From: Marisediminitalea lipolytica
Lineage (GTDB): Bacteria; Pseudomonadota; Gammaproteobacteria; Enterobacterales; Alteromonadaceae
Assembly (NCBI RefSeq): GCF_001758465.1
Contig: NZ_MJIC01000014.1
Coordinates: 248,001 to 312,000 of the forward strand
DNA: 64,000 nucleotides
Reading direction: 5' to 3'
The notes below the pieces were generated by a model, which saw nothing but the letters and a program-made list of their open reading frames with translations, was not told where the DNA came from and made no database searches. Shown one piece after another: positions 20,288-28,449 of the stretch. Each line of letters opens with the position of its first letter. The stretch's first letter is position 1. The position numbers and the translations under genes were made by a program.

Positions 20288-21553
20288 GTGGAAATCCTAC
20301 AAAGTTATGGCATGATCCTTATTATCCTCGCCGCCGTGGTTGGTTTTGTGATGGCGTGGGGAATTGGTGCAAACGATGTGGCTAATGCAATGGGAACCTC
20401 TGTAGGTTCTAAAGCCCTCACCATCAAACAAGCCATTATTATTGCGATGATCTTTGAGTTTGCCGGCGCGTACCTGGCGGGCGGCGAAGTGACGTCCACT
20501 ATTCGTAAAGGTATTATTGATACCGCCTACTTCATTGATATTCCTGAATATCTGGTACTGGGGATGATATCAGCCCTGTTTGCCGCTGGTATATGGCTGG
20601 GCGTGGCTTCTTATCTGGGCTGGCCTGTCTCTACTACCCATTCTATTATCGGTGCGATTATTGGCTTCACTGCGGTTGGTGTAAGTGTAGATGCCGTAGC
20701 CTGGAGCAAAGTTGGCGGCATCGTGGGCAGTTGGATTGTAACCCCGGCTATTTCCGGTGTGATTGCTTACCTTATTTATATCAGTGCGCAAAAACTCATT
20801 TTTGCTACCGAAACGCCTTTTGAAAACGCACGTAGATACGTGCCGGTTTATATGGCATTTGCCGGCTTTGTGATGGCCCTGGTGACCATTAAAAAAGGCC
20901 TTAAGCACGTTGGTTTAAACCTGTCTGATACCACTGGCTACTTGCTTGCTGTTGGTATTGCAGTAGTTATTGCGTTTGCAGGCAAGTGGCTGATTAACCG
21001 CCAGGCTTACAGCCATTCAGAAGATACCGAGCTACAGCGCGCCAACGTAGAAAAAGTGTTTGCTCTGTTAATGGTTGTAACCGCTTGTTGTATGGCCTTT
21101 GCCCATGGTTCTAATGACGTGGCAAATGCGATTGGTCCATTAGCGGCGGTTGTTAGTGTAGTGTCTACCGGCGAAATTACTGCCAGCAGCACTCTGGCAC
21201 CGTGGATCCTGCCGCTGGGTGGTTTAGGTATTGTTGCTGGTCTGGCTCTGTTTGGTCACCGCGTTATTGCCACCATAGGTGAAGGTATCACGCATTTAAC
21301 GCCAAGCCGTGGTTTTGCCGCCGAAATGGCCGCTGCCTGTACGGTAGTAATTGCTTCGGGTACTGGTTTGCCTATCTCTACCACACAAACGTTGGTGGGT
21401 GCTGTGTTAGGTGTGGGTTTGGCGCGTGGTGTGTCAGCACTTAACTTTGGTATTATCCGCAACATTGTTATTTCGTGGATTGTGACCTTACCAGCCGGTG
21501 CGATTTTATCGATTGTCAGTTTTTATAGTCTTAAAGCCATATTTGGTGTGTAA
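20288..21553 (+). CDS. pitA: Inorganic phosphate transporter, Pit family
   Basis: Low-affinity, proton-coupled phosphate symporter of the inner membrane. The family signature GANDVANAMGTSVGSKALT lies near residue 26 and repeats as HGSNDVANAIGPLAAVVS, as expected for an inverted-repeat transporter with about ten membrane segments; VSTTHSIIGAIIG and ISTTQTLVGAVLG are the paired re-entrant motifs. I chose GTG at 20288 because GGAG ends nine bases upstream; upstream in-frame codons give an atypical polar N-terminus. The resulting 421 residues suit the shorter Pit proteins. Its position after phoU puts both phosphate uptake routes together. Confidence 0.9.
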   Translation: MEILQSYGMILIILAAVVGFVMAWGIGANDVANAMGTSVGSKALTIKQAIIIAMIFEFAGAYLAGGEVTSTIRKGIIDTAYFIDIPEYLVLGMISALFAAGIWLGVASYLGWPVSTTHSIIGAIIGFTAVGVSVDAVAWSKVGGIVGSWIVTPAISGVIAYLIYISAQKLIFATETPFENARRYVPVYMAFAGFVMALVTIKKGLKHVGLNLSDTTGYLLAVGIAVVIAFAGKWLINRQAYSHSEDTELQRANVEKVFALLMVVTACCMAFAHGSNDVANAIGPLAAVVSVVSTGEITASSTLAPWILPLGGLGIVAGLALFGHRVIATIGEGITHLTPSRGFAAEMAAACTVVIASGTGLPISTTQTLVGAVLGVGLARGVSALNFGIIRNIVISWIVTLPAGAILSIVSFYSLKAIFGV

Positions 21554-21587
21554 GGCGTCAGGCGAGTATCTGGCAAAATTTGTGTAC

Positions 21588-21618
21588 AAAAAAATCCGAT
21601 GCATGCATCGGATTTTTT
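21588..21618 (+). terminator. Terminator after the Pit permease gene
   Basis: AAAAATCCGATGCA and TGCATCGGATTTTT make a perfect self-complementary stem centred at about 21603, flanked by A and T runs, 35 bp after the stop. It can work on both strands and so may also end the leftward small gene at 21692-21826. Confidence 0.88.
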
Positions 21619-21691
21619 GGTTTTGGTTTACACCAGCCTGCCATTCCTATAGCCTTCACCCGGTAGCTCACTAAGGGCTACGCCGAGCGGA

Positions 21692-21826
21692 TTAGTTATG
21701 TGCTAATAACTTAGACTTCTTCTCGATTTTGCAATCCAGAATACGCTGGGTGTTTTTACGACCCAGATAAGCTGCAACAGCGAATGGGTGCTTGGGTTTA
21801 AAGAATTTTGTGATTGCCTTTGGCAT
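21692..21826 (-). CDS. Small basic protein of unknown function (44 residues)
   Basis: An open frame too short for routine calling. It starts MPKAITKFFKPKHPF, continues with AAYLGRKNTQRILDCKIEKK and ends LLAHN. A strong purine-rich site (AAGGGGGG, in plus-strand terms CCCCCCTT at 21833-21840) lies just upstream of the ATG. The product is rich in Lys and Arg and has no membrane segment. It fills most of the gap between the Pit gene and uspE, and shares the bidirectional terminator at 21588-21618. I do not recognise the family. The good ribosome-binding site and the terminator at the right side support a real gene; conservation would settle it. Confidence 0.6.
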   Translation of the reverse strand: MPKAITKFFKPKHPFAVAAYLGRKNTQRILDCKIEKKSKLLAHN

Positions 21827-22083
21827 AATAAGCCCCCCTTATATAACGGTTTTTCACTATTTAAATTTATAATATTACAGTTATGTGATCAATGCCCCAT
21901 TGCTTACAATGAGTATAAAATAGCGAAATAACGCCAGTTAAATCTATTTAAGTTATTGATATTTAATAGTTTAATTTTTTTGCGAATCCCACCGTTTTAA
22001 GCCAAAAAATACGCAGTGTGGTACTTAAAACCGATAAATCTTAATCTATAGTTGAAGTACAAACCCGGTAACGAGGTGCTTTT

Positions 22084-23064
22084 ATGTTGGGTCATTACAG
22101 CAATATTCTGTGTGTATTAAGCCAAATTAACGAGTCTTCGGCAGTAGCTGCGCAGGCGCTTCATGTTGCCAACAGCCATCAGGCCAGGCTCACTTTTCAG
22201 TTGGCACTGGAAAGCCTGCCGCCCAATGCCAGTCTGGTGATGGCCTCATTTGCCTATATCGAATCACATAAGAGCATCGCAGATGAAGCCACTCAGCGAC
22301 TCGAAGAAATGGTTGCCAGCTTGTCTCCGCAGCAACCCGTTGGCACCAAAGTAACCATTGGCCGGCCTTATTACGACGTAATCCAGCAGGTGATAAACGG
22401 CGGGTACGATTTGGTAATCACCCAGGCACAAAGCGGAATGACTAGCTTTGTGTACGGCGCCGATGCGATGCACCTTATCCGTAAATGCCCGTGCCCGGTA
22501 TGGCTGGTGCAGCAACAAACAGCCCGAAACTATTCCTCTGTGCTGGCCACGGTAGACGTAAACTACCATTTCACAGCCGAAGAAAACGCGGTAAGAAAAC
22601 AACTCAACGAAGATGTTCTTGCCAGCGCTGCCGAGGTAGCACTGTTGGAAAATGCGCAATTGCATATCGTACACGTTTATCAGCCACCGGCAGAGCATAT
22701 GATTCGCGACGGCCTGATGCCGGTTAATCAACAGCTCATGGACTCAGCGCTGGAAGAAATCAAACACGAACGCCAGCAGCAGCTGGAATTACTGGTGAGT
22801 ACGCTAGCGCAGCGTTTTGACGACAAAAGCCTGGCCTATCTTAAGCCACAGGTGCACTTACTCACCGGTTATCCGGCGTCGGCTATAGCCCGCGCCGCAG
22901 AGCAATTAAACGCTGATGTAGTGGTAATGGGTACAGTTGCACGGGTTGGCATACCCGGATTACTGATGGGCAATACCGCAGAAGATATTCTTAATAATCT
23001 CGATTGCGCGGTATTAGCCCTTAAACCAGGCGGTTTTAAAACCATCATTCCACCACACAACTAA
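22084..23064 (+). CDS. uspE: Universal stress protein, UspE-like tandem Usp
   Basis: A 326-residue cytoplasmic protein of two Usp domains. The second carries the ATP-binding-type motif GTVARVGIPGLLMGNTAE near residue 281; the first has a degenerate equivalent (TQAQSGMTSFVYGADAM near 120), as in E. coli UspE. AGGTG precedes the ATG. UspE-type proteins are linked to stress survival, motility and aggregation in enteric bacteria, but the molecular role is not established. It is a single gene with its own upstream region and no obvious operon partner. Confidence 0.88.
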   Translation: MLGHYSNILCVLSQINESSAVAAQALHVANSHQARLTFQLALESLPPNASLVMASFAYIESHKSIADEATQRLEEMVASLSPQQPVGTKVTIGRPYYDVIQQVINGGYDLVITQAQSGMTSFVYGADAMHLIRKCPCPVWLVQQQTARNYSSVLATVDVNYHFTAEENAVRKQLNEDVLASAAEVALLENAQLHIVHVYQPPAEHMIRDGLMPVNQQLMDSALEEIKHERQQQLELLVSTLAQRFDDKSLAYLKPQVHLLTGYPASAIARAAEQLNADVVVMGTVARVGIPGLLMGNTAEDILNNLDCAVLALKPGGFKTIIPPHN

Positions 23065-23127
23065 ACATTGGTTCAGTTGTGATGCTTAACGCGATGGTCT
23101 GAAATAGCCTCTTTAGGGAGGCTCGTG

Positions 23128-23424
23128 ATGATCGATAAATACCCGGCGGTGTATATTCTTACCAATCAATATAAAACGGTGTTTTACACCGGCGTAACCA
23201 CAAATTTGCTACAGCGTATTTATCAGCACAAAATGCAGATGGCTGACGGATTCAGCAAGAAATACGGCCTTAAGGTATTGGTGTATTTTGAAATGCACGA
23301 AGAAATCGAAGCTGCCATTCAGCGCGAGAAACGCCTTAAACGCTGGCGCAGAAGCTGGAAGATAAAACTCATCGAACAGCAAAACCCCAATTGGCGGGAC
23401 TTGTATCCCTTGATTTTGGGGTAG
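23128..23424 (+). CDS. GIY-YIG domain protein
   Basis: A 98-residue single GIY-YIG nuclease domain of the UvrC-like, stand-alone type. The core reads AVYILTNQYKTVFYTGVTTNLLQRIYQHK, followed by a basic helix with AAIQREKRLKRWRRSWK and the C-terminal ENPNW-like QQNPNWRDLYP typical of the group. I chose ATG at 23128 because AGGGAGG lies six bases upstream; GTG at 23125 is possible. Such small genes are often linked to mobile DNA or repeats, and this one directly abuts a repeat cluster, but the substrate is unknown. Confidence 0.85.
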   Translation: MIDKYPAVYILTNQYKTVFYTGVTTNLLQRIYQHKMQMADGFSKKYGLKVLVYFEMHEEIEAAIQREKRLKRWRRSWKIKLIEQQNPNWRDLYPLILG

Positions 23425-23443
23425 GGGCTGATTAATCCCGTGG

Positions 23444-24370
23444 TCCCGGCCCACATTTCCGTCGTCCCGGCCTTGAGCCGGGACCTCCCAAACAGGCTGG
23501 CGGCATCAAAACTTCCGTCATACCGGCCTGCTAGCCGGGACCTCCCAAAAAGGCTGGCTCACTTAAAACAACCTGTTACAGCAGAAAGGAATAAACAGCA
23601 TTTTGTCGGGTCGCCGACACCGACCAGGGGTGGCAGTGAGGCCATCCCTGGACCCCGCTCAGTTCTATGTTGCGAAAAGCCGTATCGTGAGCCAAAAAGG
23701 GAAAGTCTAACGAACAGAGCGGGCGTCCTGCCCGCGCTGTCCTGGCTCGTCGTCCATGACGAGCCCACGACTTCCCTGATCTTTTTGGCTCACAATACTT
23801 CGCAACAACAGAACCAGTAAAGAGCAGTAGTATTGGTATCACTGAAGTGTTTTGGAGATACCGGATAGCTGCTTCACAGCTTCCGCATGACGAGGATGTT
23901 TGGGCTCATATTACCCCGTCGTCCCGGCCTTGAGCCGGGACCTCCCAAACAGGCTGGCTGCATCAAAACTTCCGTCATACCGGCCTGCGAGCCGGTATCT
24001 CCTAAATCACATGGCTCCGGCAATAGGACCTTTTAACAAAGGCGTACACCCAAGGAGATACCGGATAGCTGCTTCACAGCTTCCGGCATGACGAGGATGT
24101 TTGGGCTCATATTACCCCGTCGTCCCGGCCTTGAGCCGGGACCTCCTCAAAAGGCTGGCGCACGCAAAAAAGCGGTTTTATCAACATGGTAAGAATCCCA
24201 GGGAGATCCCGGATATTTGCTGCGCAAATTCCGGGAAGACGGGTTGTTTGAGCTATATAAAACTGCCGTCGTCCCGGCCTTGAGCCGGGACCTCCTCAAA
24301 AGGCTGGCTTACGCAAAACAGCGGTTTGATCAACATGGTAAGAATCCCAAGGAGATCCCGGCTACTTGCG
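23444..24370. repeat. REP-like cluster, with an unrelated insert at about 23588-23822
   Basis: Contains four copies of the CCCGGCCTTGAGCCGGGA palindrome (near 23466, 23924, 24121 and 24269), copies of the variant CCGGCCTGCGAGCCGGT, and inverted partners. Two partners have the inner stem AGCTG/CAGCT and one has ATTTGC/GCAAAT (24209-24234). A 235-bp block of different sequence (23588-23822) interrupts the cluster. No gene was found in the roughly 1,040 bp from the GIY-YIG stop to the prepilin gene. Confidence 0.8.
23670..23805. mobile_element. 136-bp inverted-repeat element with nested hairpins
   Basis: The ends are imperfect inverted repeats: TTGCGAA..GTATCGTGAGCCAAAAAG on the left, CTTTTTGGCTCACAATACTTCGCAA (in two parts, CTTTTTGGCTCAC then AATACTTCGCAA) on the right. 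Inside are two further stems, GCGGGC/GCCCGC around GTCCT and GGCTCGTC/GACGAGCC around GTCCAT. It has no coding capacity. It could be a MITE-like element or a structured RNA. Additional small palindromes (CCAGGG..CCCTGG) lie immediately to the left, so its true left edge may be near 23588. Confidence 0.55.
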
Positions 24371-24466
24371 GTGTAAACTTTAGAAAGGCGGATTGTATTT
24401 AGGAATAGAAAGGAGGTATTTTTTAGTTACAAAGGCTTAGTAAGAATGTGCCGCAAACATAAGCGG

Positions 24467-25009
24467 TTAGTCCACTTCATAGAGGATCACATCACCAGCC
24501 TTACCATCATAATTTAATTTCCGACCCTTAAAGGTTGTGTCCTCTATAAAATAAACAAAATGTGGCGCCTCGTTTTCTGCCACTGCGACATCACCCTGGC
24601 TATTGATGTAAGCACAAACATCCAAATGAGAATAGGTATTCCAGCCGGGCTGTAGCTTAGATGAAAAGTTGTTAACCACATTGATATCTTCGGAACCTTC
24701 CATTGCGGCGTTCCATAATTCGGCGCAACCCGCGCTGTTTTTTGCGCTGCCAACAGGCCAGCCTTCATCGGTAAACTGAATATCTACAGTATCAATGGTG
24801 ACGGTATCTTTACCTGATACCACTTTTTTTATATGCAACAAATGCAAACCGCGCTGAAAGGCGGTCATGGTGTTGATAGTTTTGGCAATATTGGCTTCAC
24901 TCGCAACATCCAGAAAAACGGGGGCGGCGGTTACCGACAGCGTACCTAACACAACCATCACAGTGATAAGCTCTATGAGAGTGAATCCTTTTTGGCCTCG
25001 AACATCCAT
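24467..25009 (-). CDS. Type IV prepilin-like protein
   Basis: A 180-residue protein with a class III (prepilin) signal: eight residues MDVRGQKG, then FTLIELITVMVVLGTLSVTAAPVFL. Prepilin peptidase would cut after Gly8 and methylate Phe; Glu5 of the mature protein is present. The globular part contains three cysteines (Cys105, Cys132 and one nearby region to be confirmed) and shows no closer relation to PilA or MshA that I can name. It is isolated: no assembly ATPase, platform or other pilin gene is adjacent. A minor pilin or an MSHA-type accessory pilin are possible. It sits between a repeat cluster and the sigma-factor operon, reading leftward. Confidence 0.8.
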   Translation of the reverse strand: MDVRGQKGFTLIELITVMVVLGTLSVTAAPVFLDVASEANIAKTINTMTAFQRGLHLLHIKKVVSGKDTVTIDTVDIQFTDEGWPVGSAKNSAGCAELWNAAMEGSEDINVVNNFSSKLQPGWNTYSHLDVCAYINSQGDVAVAENEAPHFVYFIEDTTFKGRKLNYDGKAGDVILYEVD

Positions 25010-25156
25010 TTGCTAGCAGTCTTAACTAAAACTTCGTGTATAAAGTGTAGAAGACTTTAGATATTTTGTGAGGGATTTCAGATGTTTTATACTAAAGATG
25101 CGTATCCTAAAGTATAAAAAGGTATACTTTCAAATACTAAATGGCTCTGAGTCACT

Positions 25157-25183
25157 AAAAATACCGGCTCACGCCGGCATTTT
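25157..25183 (-). terminator. Terminator of the sigma-factor operon
   Basis: Read leftward, AAAATGCCGGC, loop GTGA and GCCGGTATTTTT follow the coiled-coil gene stop by 17 bp. The T-run and stem are typical of an intrinsic terminator. Confidence 0.85.
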
Positions 25184-25199
25184 CAGGCAAATTTTATAA

Positions 25200-26138
25200 T
25201 TAAAAAGAATAAACCCTGGCATTAGCAAGCATGTCGCCGGGCGAAAGCTCTTCAATCACACAACGCTTAATTTCTTTTTTGGTAAATATATAGACCCTGT
25301 CAGATTTATTGCCAGCTTCGGTACGGGCAAAATCATCCAGTACAAAGGTTATGTGTTCTTCGTTAGGTAATTCCCTGAGGCCTGCTCCAAAGCTACACAG
25401 CGTATCGGCGATGCTGGCCTCAAAGTTAGCCAGAAAACGCTTGTAAGATTCTTCCTGCGCTTGTTTTTGTTTTGCCAGCTCAGCGCGTTTTTCTTCGGCC
25501 AGTTCTTTGGTTTCCAGGGCCAGCGCTTGTTGCTTTTGCTCTAAGGCGGCTTTTTCTTTTTGCATGGCCTTAAGTTCTTTTTCCACCTCTTTTTTCCGTT
25601 CTTTATCGGCGGTGCTTAATTCGAATTCCAGATCCCGGTTGCGCCGTTCCAACTCGCGAATTTCCCATTGCAGTTCACGGCGATCGCTGCGGAATTCGCG
25701 CAGGCGATCATCGGTTTCTCTGACAATGTGCTCAACCCGGCGGATCACCTCGTTGGCGGTATCTTCCCAGTCCGGGCTTTCGTACACAAACTCGTATCTG
25801 GTTTCCATCTGCTCACCTTCTGCATCGGGTGCAGGCGGGGCTGAGGGCATATGCGGAATGTTGCTTAATATTTCACTCAAATCAAAGTTAAAGAACTGTT
25901 TGCCCGAGCTGGTACGGATGGTAAAAACCACCCCCTGACCAGCCAGATAAGTGGCATCGATACTACGAAAACTCACCGCATCTTTGCGCGTATCCTGCTC
26001 TAAAGCGGTTTCGATAACGCCCGACATAATGGTGAGCTGACGGTTAAGTTCGGGTAAATCCTGCGCACTGGCTACAGGGCTTAATGTGGCGCTACCGATT
26101 AATGTGCCCAGTAGCGTGGCCAAAGTGGTTAGTTTCAT
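25200..26138 (-). CDS. Exported coiled-coil protein of unknown function
   Basis: A 312-residue protein with a signal peptide ending at SPVASA (after residue 25). A short folded N-domain follows, then a proline-rich linker (PSAPPAPDAEGE near 100), a long charged coiled coil at about residues 130-240 made of E/K/R/Q heptads, and a C-terminal domain with two cysteines (DTLCSFGAGLRELP, KKEIKRCVIEEL) that could form a disulfide. I chose ATG at 26138 over the adjacent GTG. It is last in an operon with an ECF sigma factor and its membrane anti-sigma partner, so it may be a periplasmic sensor or target of that system; this is inference from order only. Confidence 0.7.
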   Translation of the reverse strand: MKLTTLATLLGTLIGSATLSPVASAQDLPELNRQLTIMSGVIETALEQDTRKDAVSFRSIDATYLAGQGVVFTIRTSSGKQFFNFDLSEILSNIPHMPSAPPAPDAEGEQMETRYEFVYESPDWEDTANEVIRRVEHIVRETDDRLREFRSDRRELQWEIRELERRNRDLEFELSTADKERKKEVEKELKAMQKEKAALEQKQQALALETKELAEEKRAELAKQKQAQEESYKRFLANFEASIADTLCSFGAGLRELPNEEHITFVLDDFARTEAGNKSDRVYIFTKKEIKRCVIEELSPGDMLANARVYSF

Positions 26139-26158
26139 CACAAATTTCCAAAAGTTGA

Positions 26159-26821
26159 TTATTCGGTAACGGCGGAATAACCGTCGTCGATGGCGTTAAT
26201 TTCGCGCTGCAAATGAGTAAGCTGGCGCGCGTAGTAGCGCTGATCGTCATCACGCTGCTGATTAATAAACTGCACCAGCTCGGCAAAGTCTTCCCGGCGC
26301 TCCTGGCGGCTGGAGGTTAATAGGTACTGCGCCAGTTGCGTACTGTTTTCCTGCTGCTGTTGCTTAAGCGCATTAACGTACTGGGTAAACATGGCCTGAT
26401 TAGACTGCTGATAATCGCTGATCCGTTGGTTTACCAGCGCTGCAACCTGGGTTTCAGAAAGCCCTTCAGGCGCGGCAGAACCAAATCCCAGCGTTACGCG
26501 GCCATCGGCCACCTGAACCGAAAACCCACTGATCACCATCACCATTGCCACCACTGACATGGCCATAGATACAGCGGGTAAGCCCTGCCATTGCCACCAT
26601 CTGGGTTTATCCGGCGCAATAAAGCTGGCGTTTTTGTTCCAGGCGGGCATCGGCGGCGCGCTAAACTGTTCGGCCGCCACATTAAGCTGCGTAGCGTTTT
26701 GCACCGTAGCAGCAAAGTCGGCATCGCTTACGCACAGGGCCTCAAAGGCTCGGCGCTCTTCATTGCTCAGGGCATTGTCGAGCCACTGCGCTAATAAATA
26801 TTCAGGGGATTGATTAACCAT
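26159..26821 (-). CDS. Probable membrane anti-sigma factor
   Basis: A 220-residue protein with a cytoplasmic helical N-terminus (LAQWLDNALSNEERRAFEAL) resembling the anti-sigma helix bundle, one membrane segment near residues 80-103 (SMAMSVVAMVMVISGFSVQV), and a periplasmic tail rich in glutamine and coiled-coil heptads. It overlaps the sigma-factor gene by eight bases, the usual sign of a sigma/anti-sigma pair. No zinc-binding HxxxCxxC motif is present. It would hold the sigma factor at the membrane until a signal releases it; the signal is unknown. Confidence rests mostly on gene order and topology. Confidence 0.72.
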   Translation of the reverse strand: MVNQSPEYLLAQWLDNALSNEERRAFEALCVSDADFAATVQNATQLNVAAEQFSAPPMPAWNKNASFIAPDKPRWWQWQGLPAVSMAMSVVAMVMVISGFSVQVADGRVTLGFGSAAPEGLSETQVAALVNQRISDYQQSNQAMFTQYVNALKQQQQENSTQLAQYLLTSSRQERREDFAELVQFINQQRDDDQRYYARQLTHLQREINAIDDGYSAVTE

Positions 26822-27356
26822 GTTCTACCTCCAAATCCAGTTTTAGCTTTGACAGCGCGCTGTACAGTCGCGATTTAACCGTATTGCTGGAGATTCCCAG
26901 CTGCTCGGCAATTTCATCAAAGGTAAACTGGCCAAAAAATTTCAGTTCGATCACCGCCCGCTGGGTGAGGGGCAAACGTTGCATGGCATGGGTTAATGAC
27001 TGACTGGTTATGTCGGTAATTAACGTATGCTCTGGCCCGGGCCGTTCGCAACTTAGCTCCTGATCTTCATCCAGATTCGTGTCTGGCCGCTTGCGCCGGT
27101 AAAACTCAATACACCTGAAATGCGCAATGCGATAAAGCCAGGCCTTAAAGCTGCCGTCACCACGAAAGTTCGACAGGCTTTTAAATACCGCAATAAAAAT
27201 ATCCTGCATTAAATCGGCGGCATCGTGAGTCGAACCCGTCATGCGGATGCCATACTGGTAAATACCGGTTTCGTAGCGTTTGATCAGCGCGAACCAGGCT
27301 TTTTTATTGCCTTTTAAAGCCTGTTCTATGAGTTGTTCGTCACGCTTTTCAAACAC
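26814..27356 (-). CDS. ECF-type RNA polymerase sigma factor
   Basis: A 180-residue sigma-70 family protein of ECF type. Region 2 is visible as DLMQDIFIAVFKSL followed by GSFKAWLYRIAHFRCIEFYRR (residues 48-90); region 4 as LPLTQRAVIELKFFGQFTFDEIAEQLGISSNTVKSRLYSAL (residues 127-165, written here as QRAVIELK, FDEIAEQL and SSNTVKSRL). Regions 1 and 3 are missing as in ECF factors. It is first in a three-gene leftward operon with its likely anti-sigma factor and an exported coiled-coil protein. Autoregulation is common in such operons but no matching promoter pair was identified. A hairpin of arms CAGGGCAAA/TTTGCCCTG (27402-27423) precedes it. Confidence 0.9.
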   Translation of the reverse strand: MFEKRDEQLIEQALKGNKKAWFALIKRYETGIYQYGIRMTGSTHDAADLMQDIFIAVFKSLSNFRGDGSFKAWLYRIAHFRCIEFYRRKRPDTNLDEDQELSCERPGPEHTLITDITSQSLTHAMQRLPLTQRAVIELKFFGQFTFDEIAEQLGISSNTVKSRLYSALSKLKLDLEVEHG

Positions 27357-27431
27357 CGGATATTCCCATTTTAAAATTGTGTTGTGGGTATAGTCGGGGG
27401 GCAGGGCAAAAAAGTTTGCCCTGTTTTAAAA

Positions 27432-28340
27432 TTAATTTAGCGTGGGCACCGGTAACAGCGGTGAAAGGATTTCACCAATCCGGCGGAACAGGCGCATACG
27501 GGTAGTGCCAGAGCGCCACACCAGACCGATTTCACGATAGGCATTATCTTCCGAGGGAAAAGACACCAGATTGGTATTGTTTAGCAGATTCTGATTAAGC
27601 GCCAGCTCCGGCAAAAAGGTATAACCCAGCTTGCTGTTAGCCAGTTGCACCAGGGTATACAGCGAACTGGCCGCCAGCGAACTGATTTGATCACTGTGCT
27701 GCAAATTACAGGCACTTACCGCATGGCCTGTCATGCAGTGTTCCTGCTGCAATAAAAAAATGCTCTTTTTCGGTAGATTAGTAATATCCAGCGGTTTAGG
27801 CAGTTTGCTGGCCAGCTCTTTGTGCGCAATTAAATGAAACGGATCGTGACCCAGTACCATTTGCTTGCATCCCGGCGTATCCATAGGCAGTGCCAGTACC
27901 AGCAAATCCAGGCTACCGTCGGTTAACTGTTGTAACAGGTTAGCGGTGGTATCTTCCTGCAGTTCCAGCTGAATTTCGGGTAAAAATGCATTAAAAGCGC
28001 CCAACATGGCTTCAAATAAAAATGGCGCAATAGTGGGAATAACCCCTAATTTTACTTTACCCCGTTGCCAGTTCCCCGCATTTTGCGCGTATTCCACCAG
28101 TTCGCCCGCTTCCTGCAAAATAACTTTGGCGCGCTCAACCACGTCCAGCCCCAGCGAGGTAAACACAAAGGTTTTGTGCTCCCGCTCCAGTAACTGACTA
28201 CCAAAGTGCTCTTCCAGGTTTTGAATAGCGGTACTTAACGTAGACTGGCTCACGTTACAACGCTGCGCCGCCCGATGAAAATGTTGTTCCTGATGAAGGG
28301 TCACTAAATAATGAAGGTGTTTCAGGTTGGGCCATTTCAT
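27432..28340 (-). CDS. oxyR: LysR-type peroxide-responsive regulator OxyR
   Basis: A 302-residue LysR-type regulator. The N-terminal winged helix reads LKHLHYLVTLHQEQHFHRAA and SQSTLSTAIQNLEEHFGSQL. The decisive feature is the pair Cys202 and Cys211 in CMTGHAVSAC, with the same eight-residue spacing as Cys199 and Cys208 of E. coli OxyR, which form a disulfide on peroxide exposure. It should therefore activate catalase, peroxiredoxin and related genes elsewhere. No antioxidant gene is adjacent, although ohr/ohrR (organic peroxide) occurs at the far end of the window. The upstream side runs into a repeat cluster. Confidence 0.9.
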   Translation of the reverse strand: MKWPNLKHLHYLVTLHQEQHFHRAAQRCNVSQSTLSTAIQNLEEHFGSQLLEREHKTFVFTSLGLDVVERAKVILQEAGELVEYAQNAGNWQRGKVKLGVIPTIAPFLFEAMLGAFNAFLPEIQLELQEDTTANLLQQLTDGSLDLLVLALPMDTPGCKQMVLGHDPFHLIAHKELASKLPKPLDITNLPKKSIFLLQQEHCMTGHAVSACNLQHSDQISSLAASSLYTLVQLANSKLGYTFLPELALNQNLLNNTNLVSFPSEDNAYREIGLVWRSGTTRMRLFRRIGEILSPLLPVPTLN

Positions 28341-28449
28341 AGCGAATACTCGATTACTGTTTTAGTTTTTAATCTAGTATATAGATAAAAAGAGAAATTG
28401 CAGCTTTATGCGTACAGTTTTTTGTGCGTCGCCCATGCCCGATATGTTC

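Noticed and set aside
23440..23842. Frames of 69-126 codons within the repeat clusters
   Set aside because: They translate the palindromes and their spacers (SRDL..PSSRP type peptides) and recur wherever the repeats occur.
27402..27423. Hairpin CAGGGCAAA/TTTGCCCTG as oxyR terminator
   Set aside because: Read in the oxyR direction it is followed by C-rich sequence, not T. A run of T lies only on the other side, where no gene ends.
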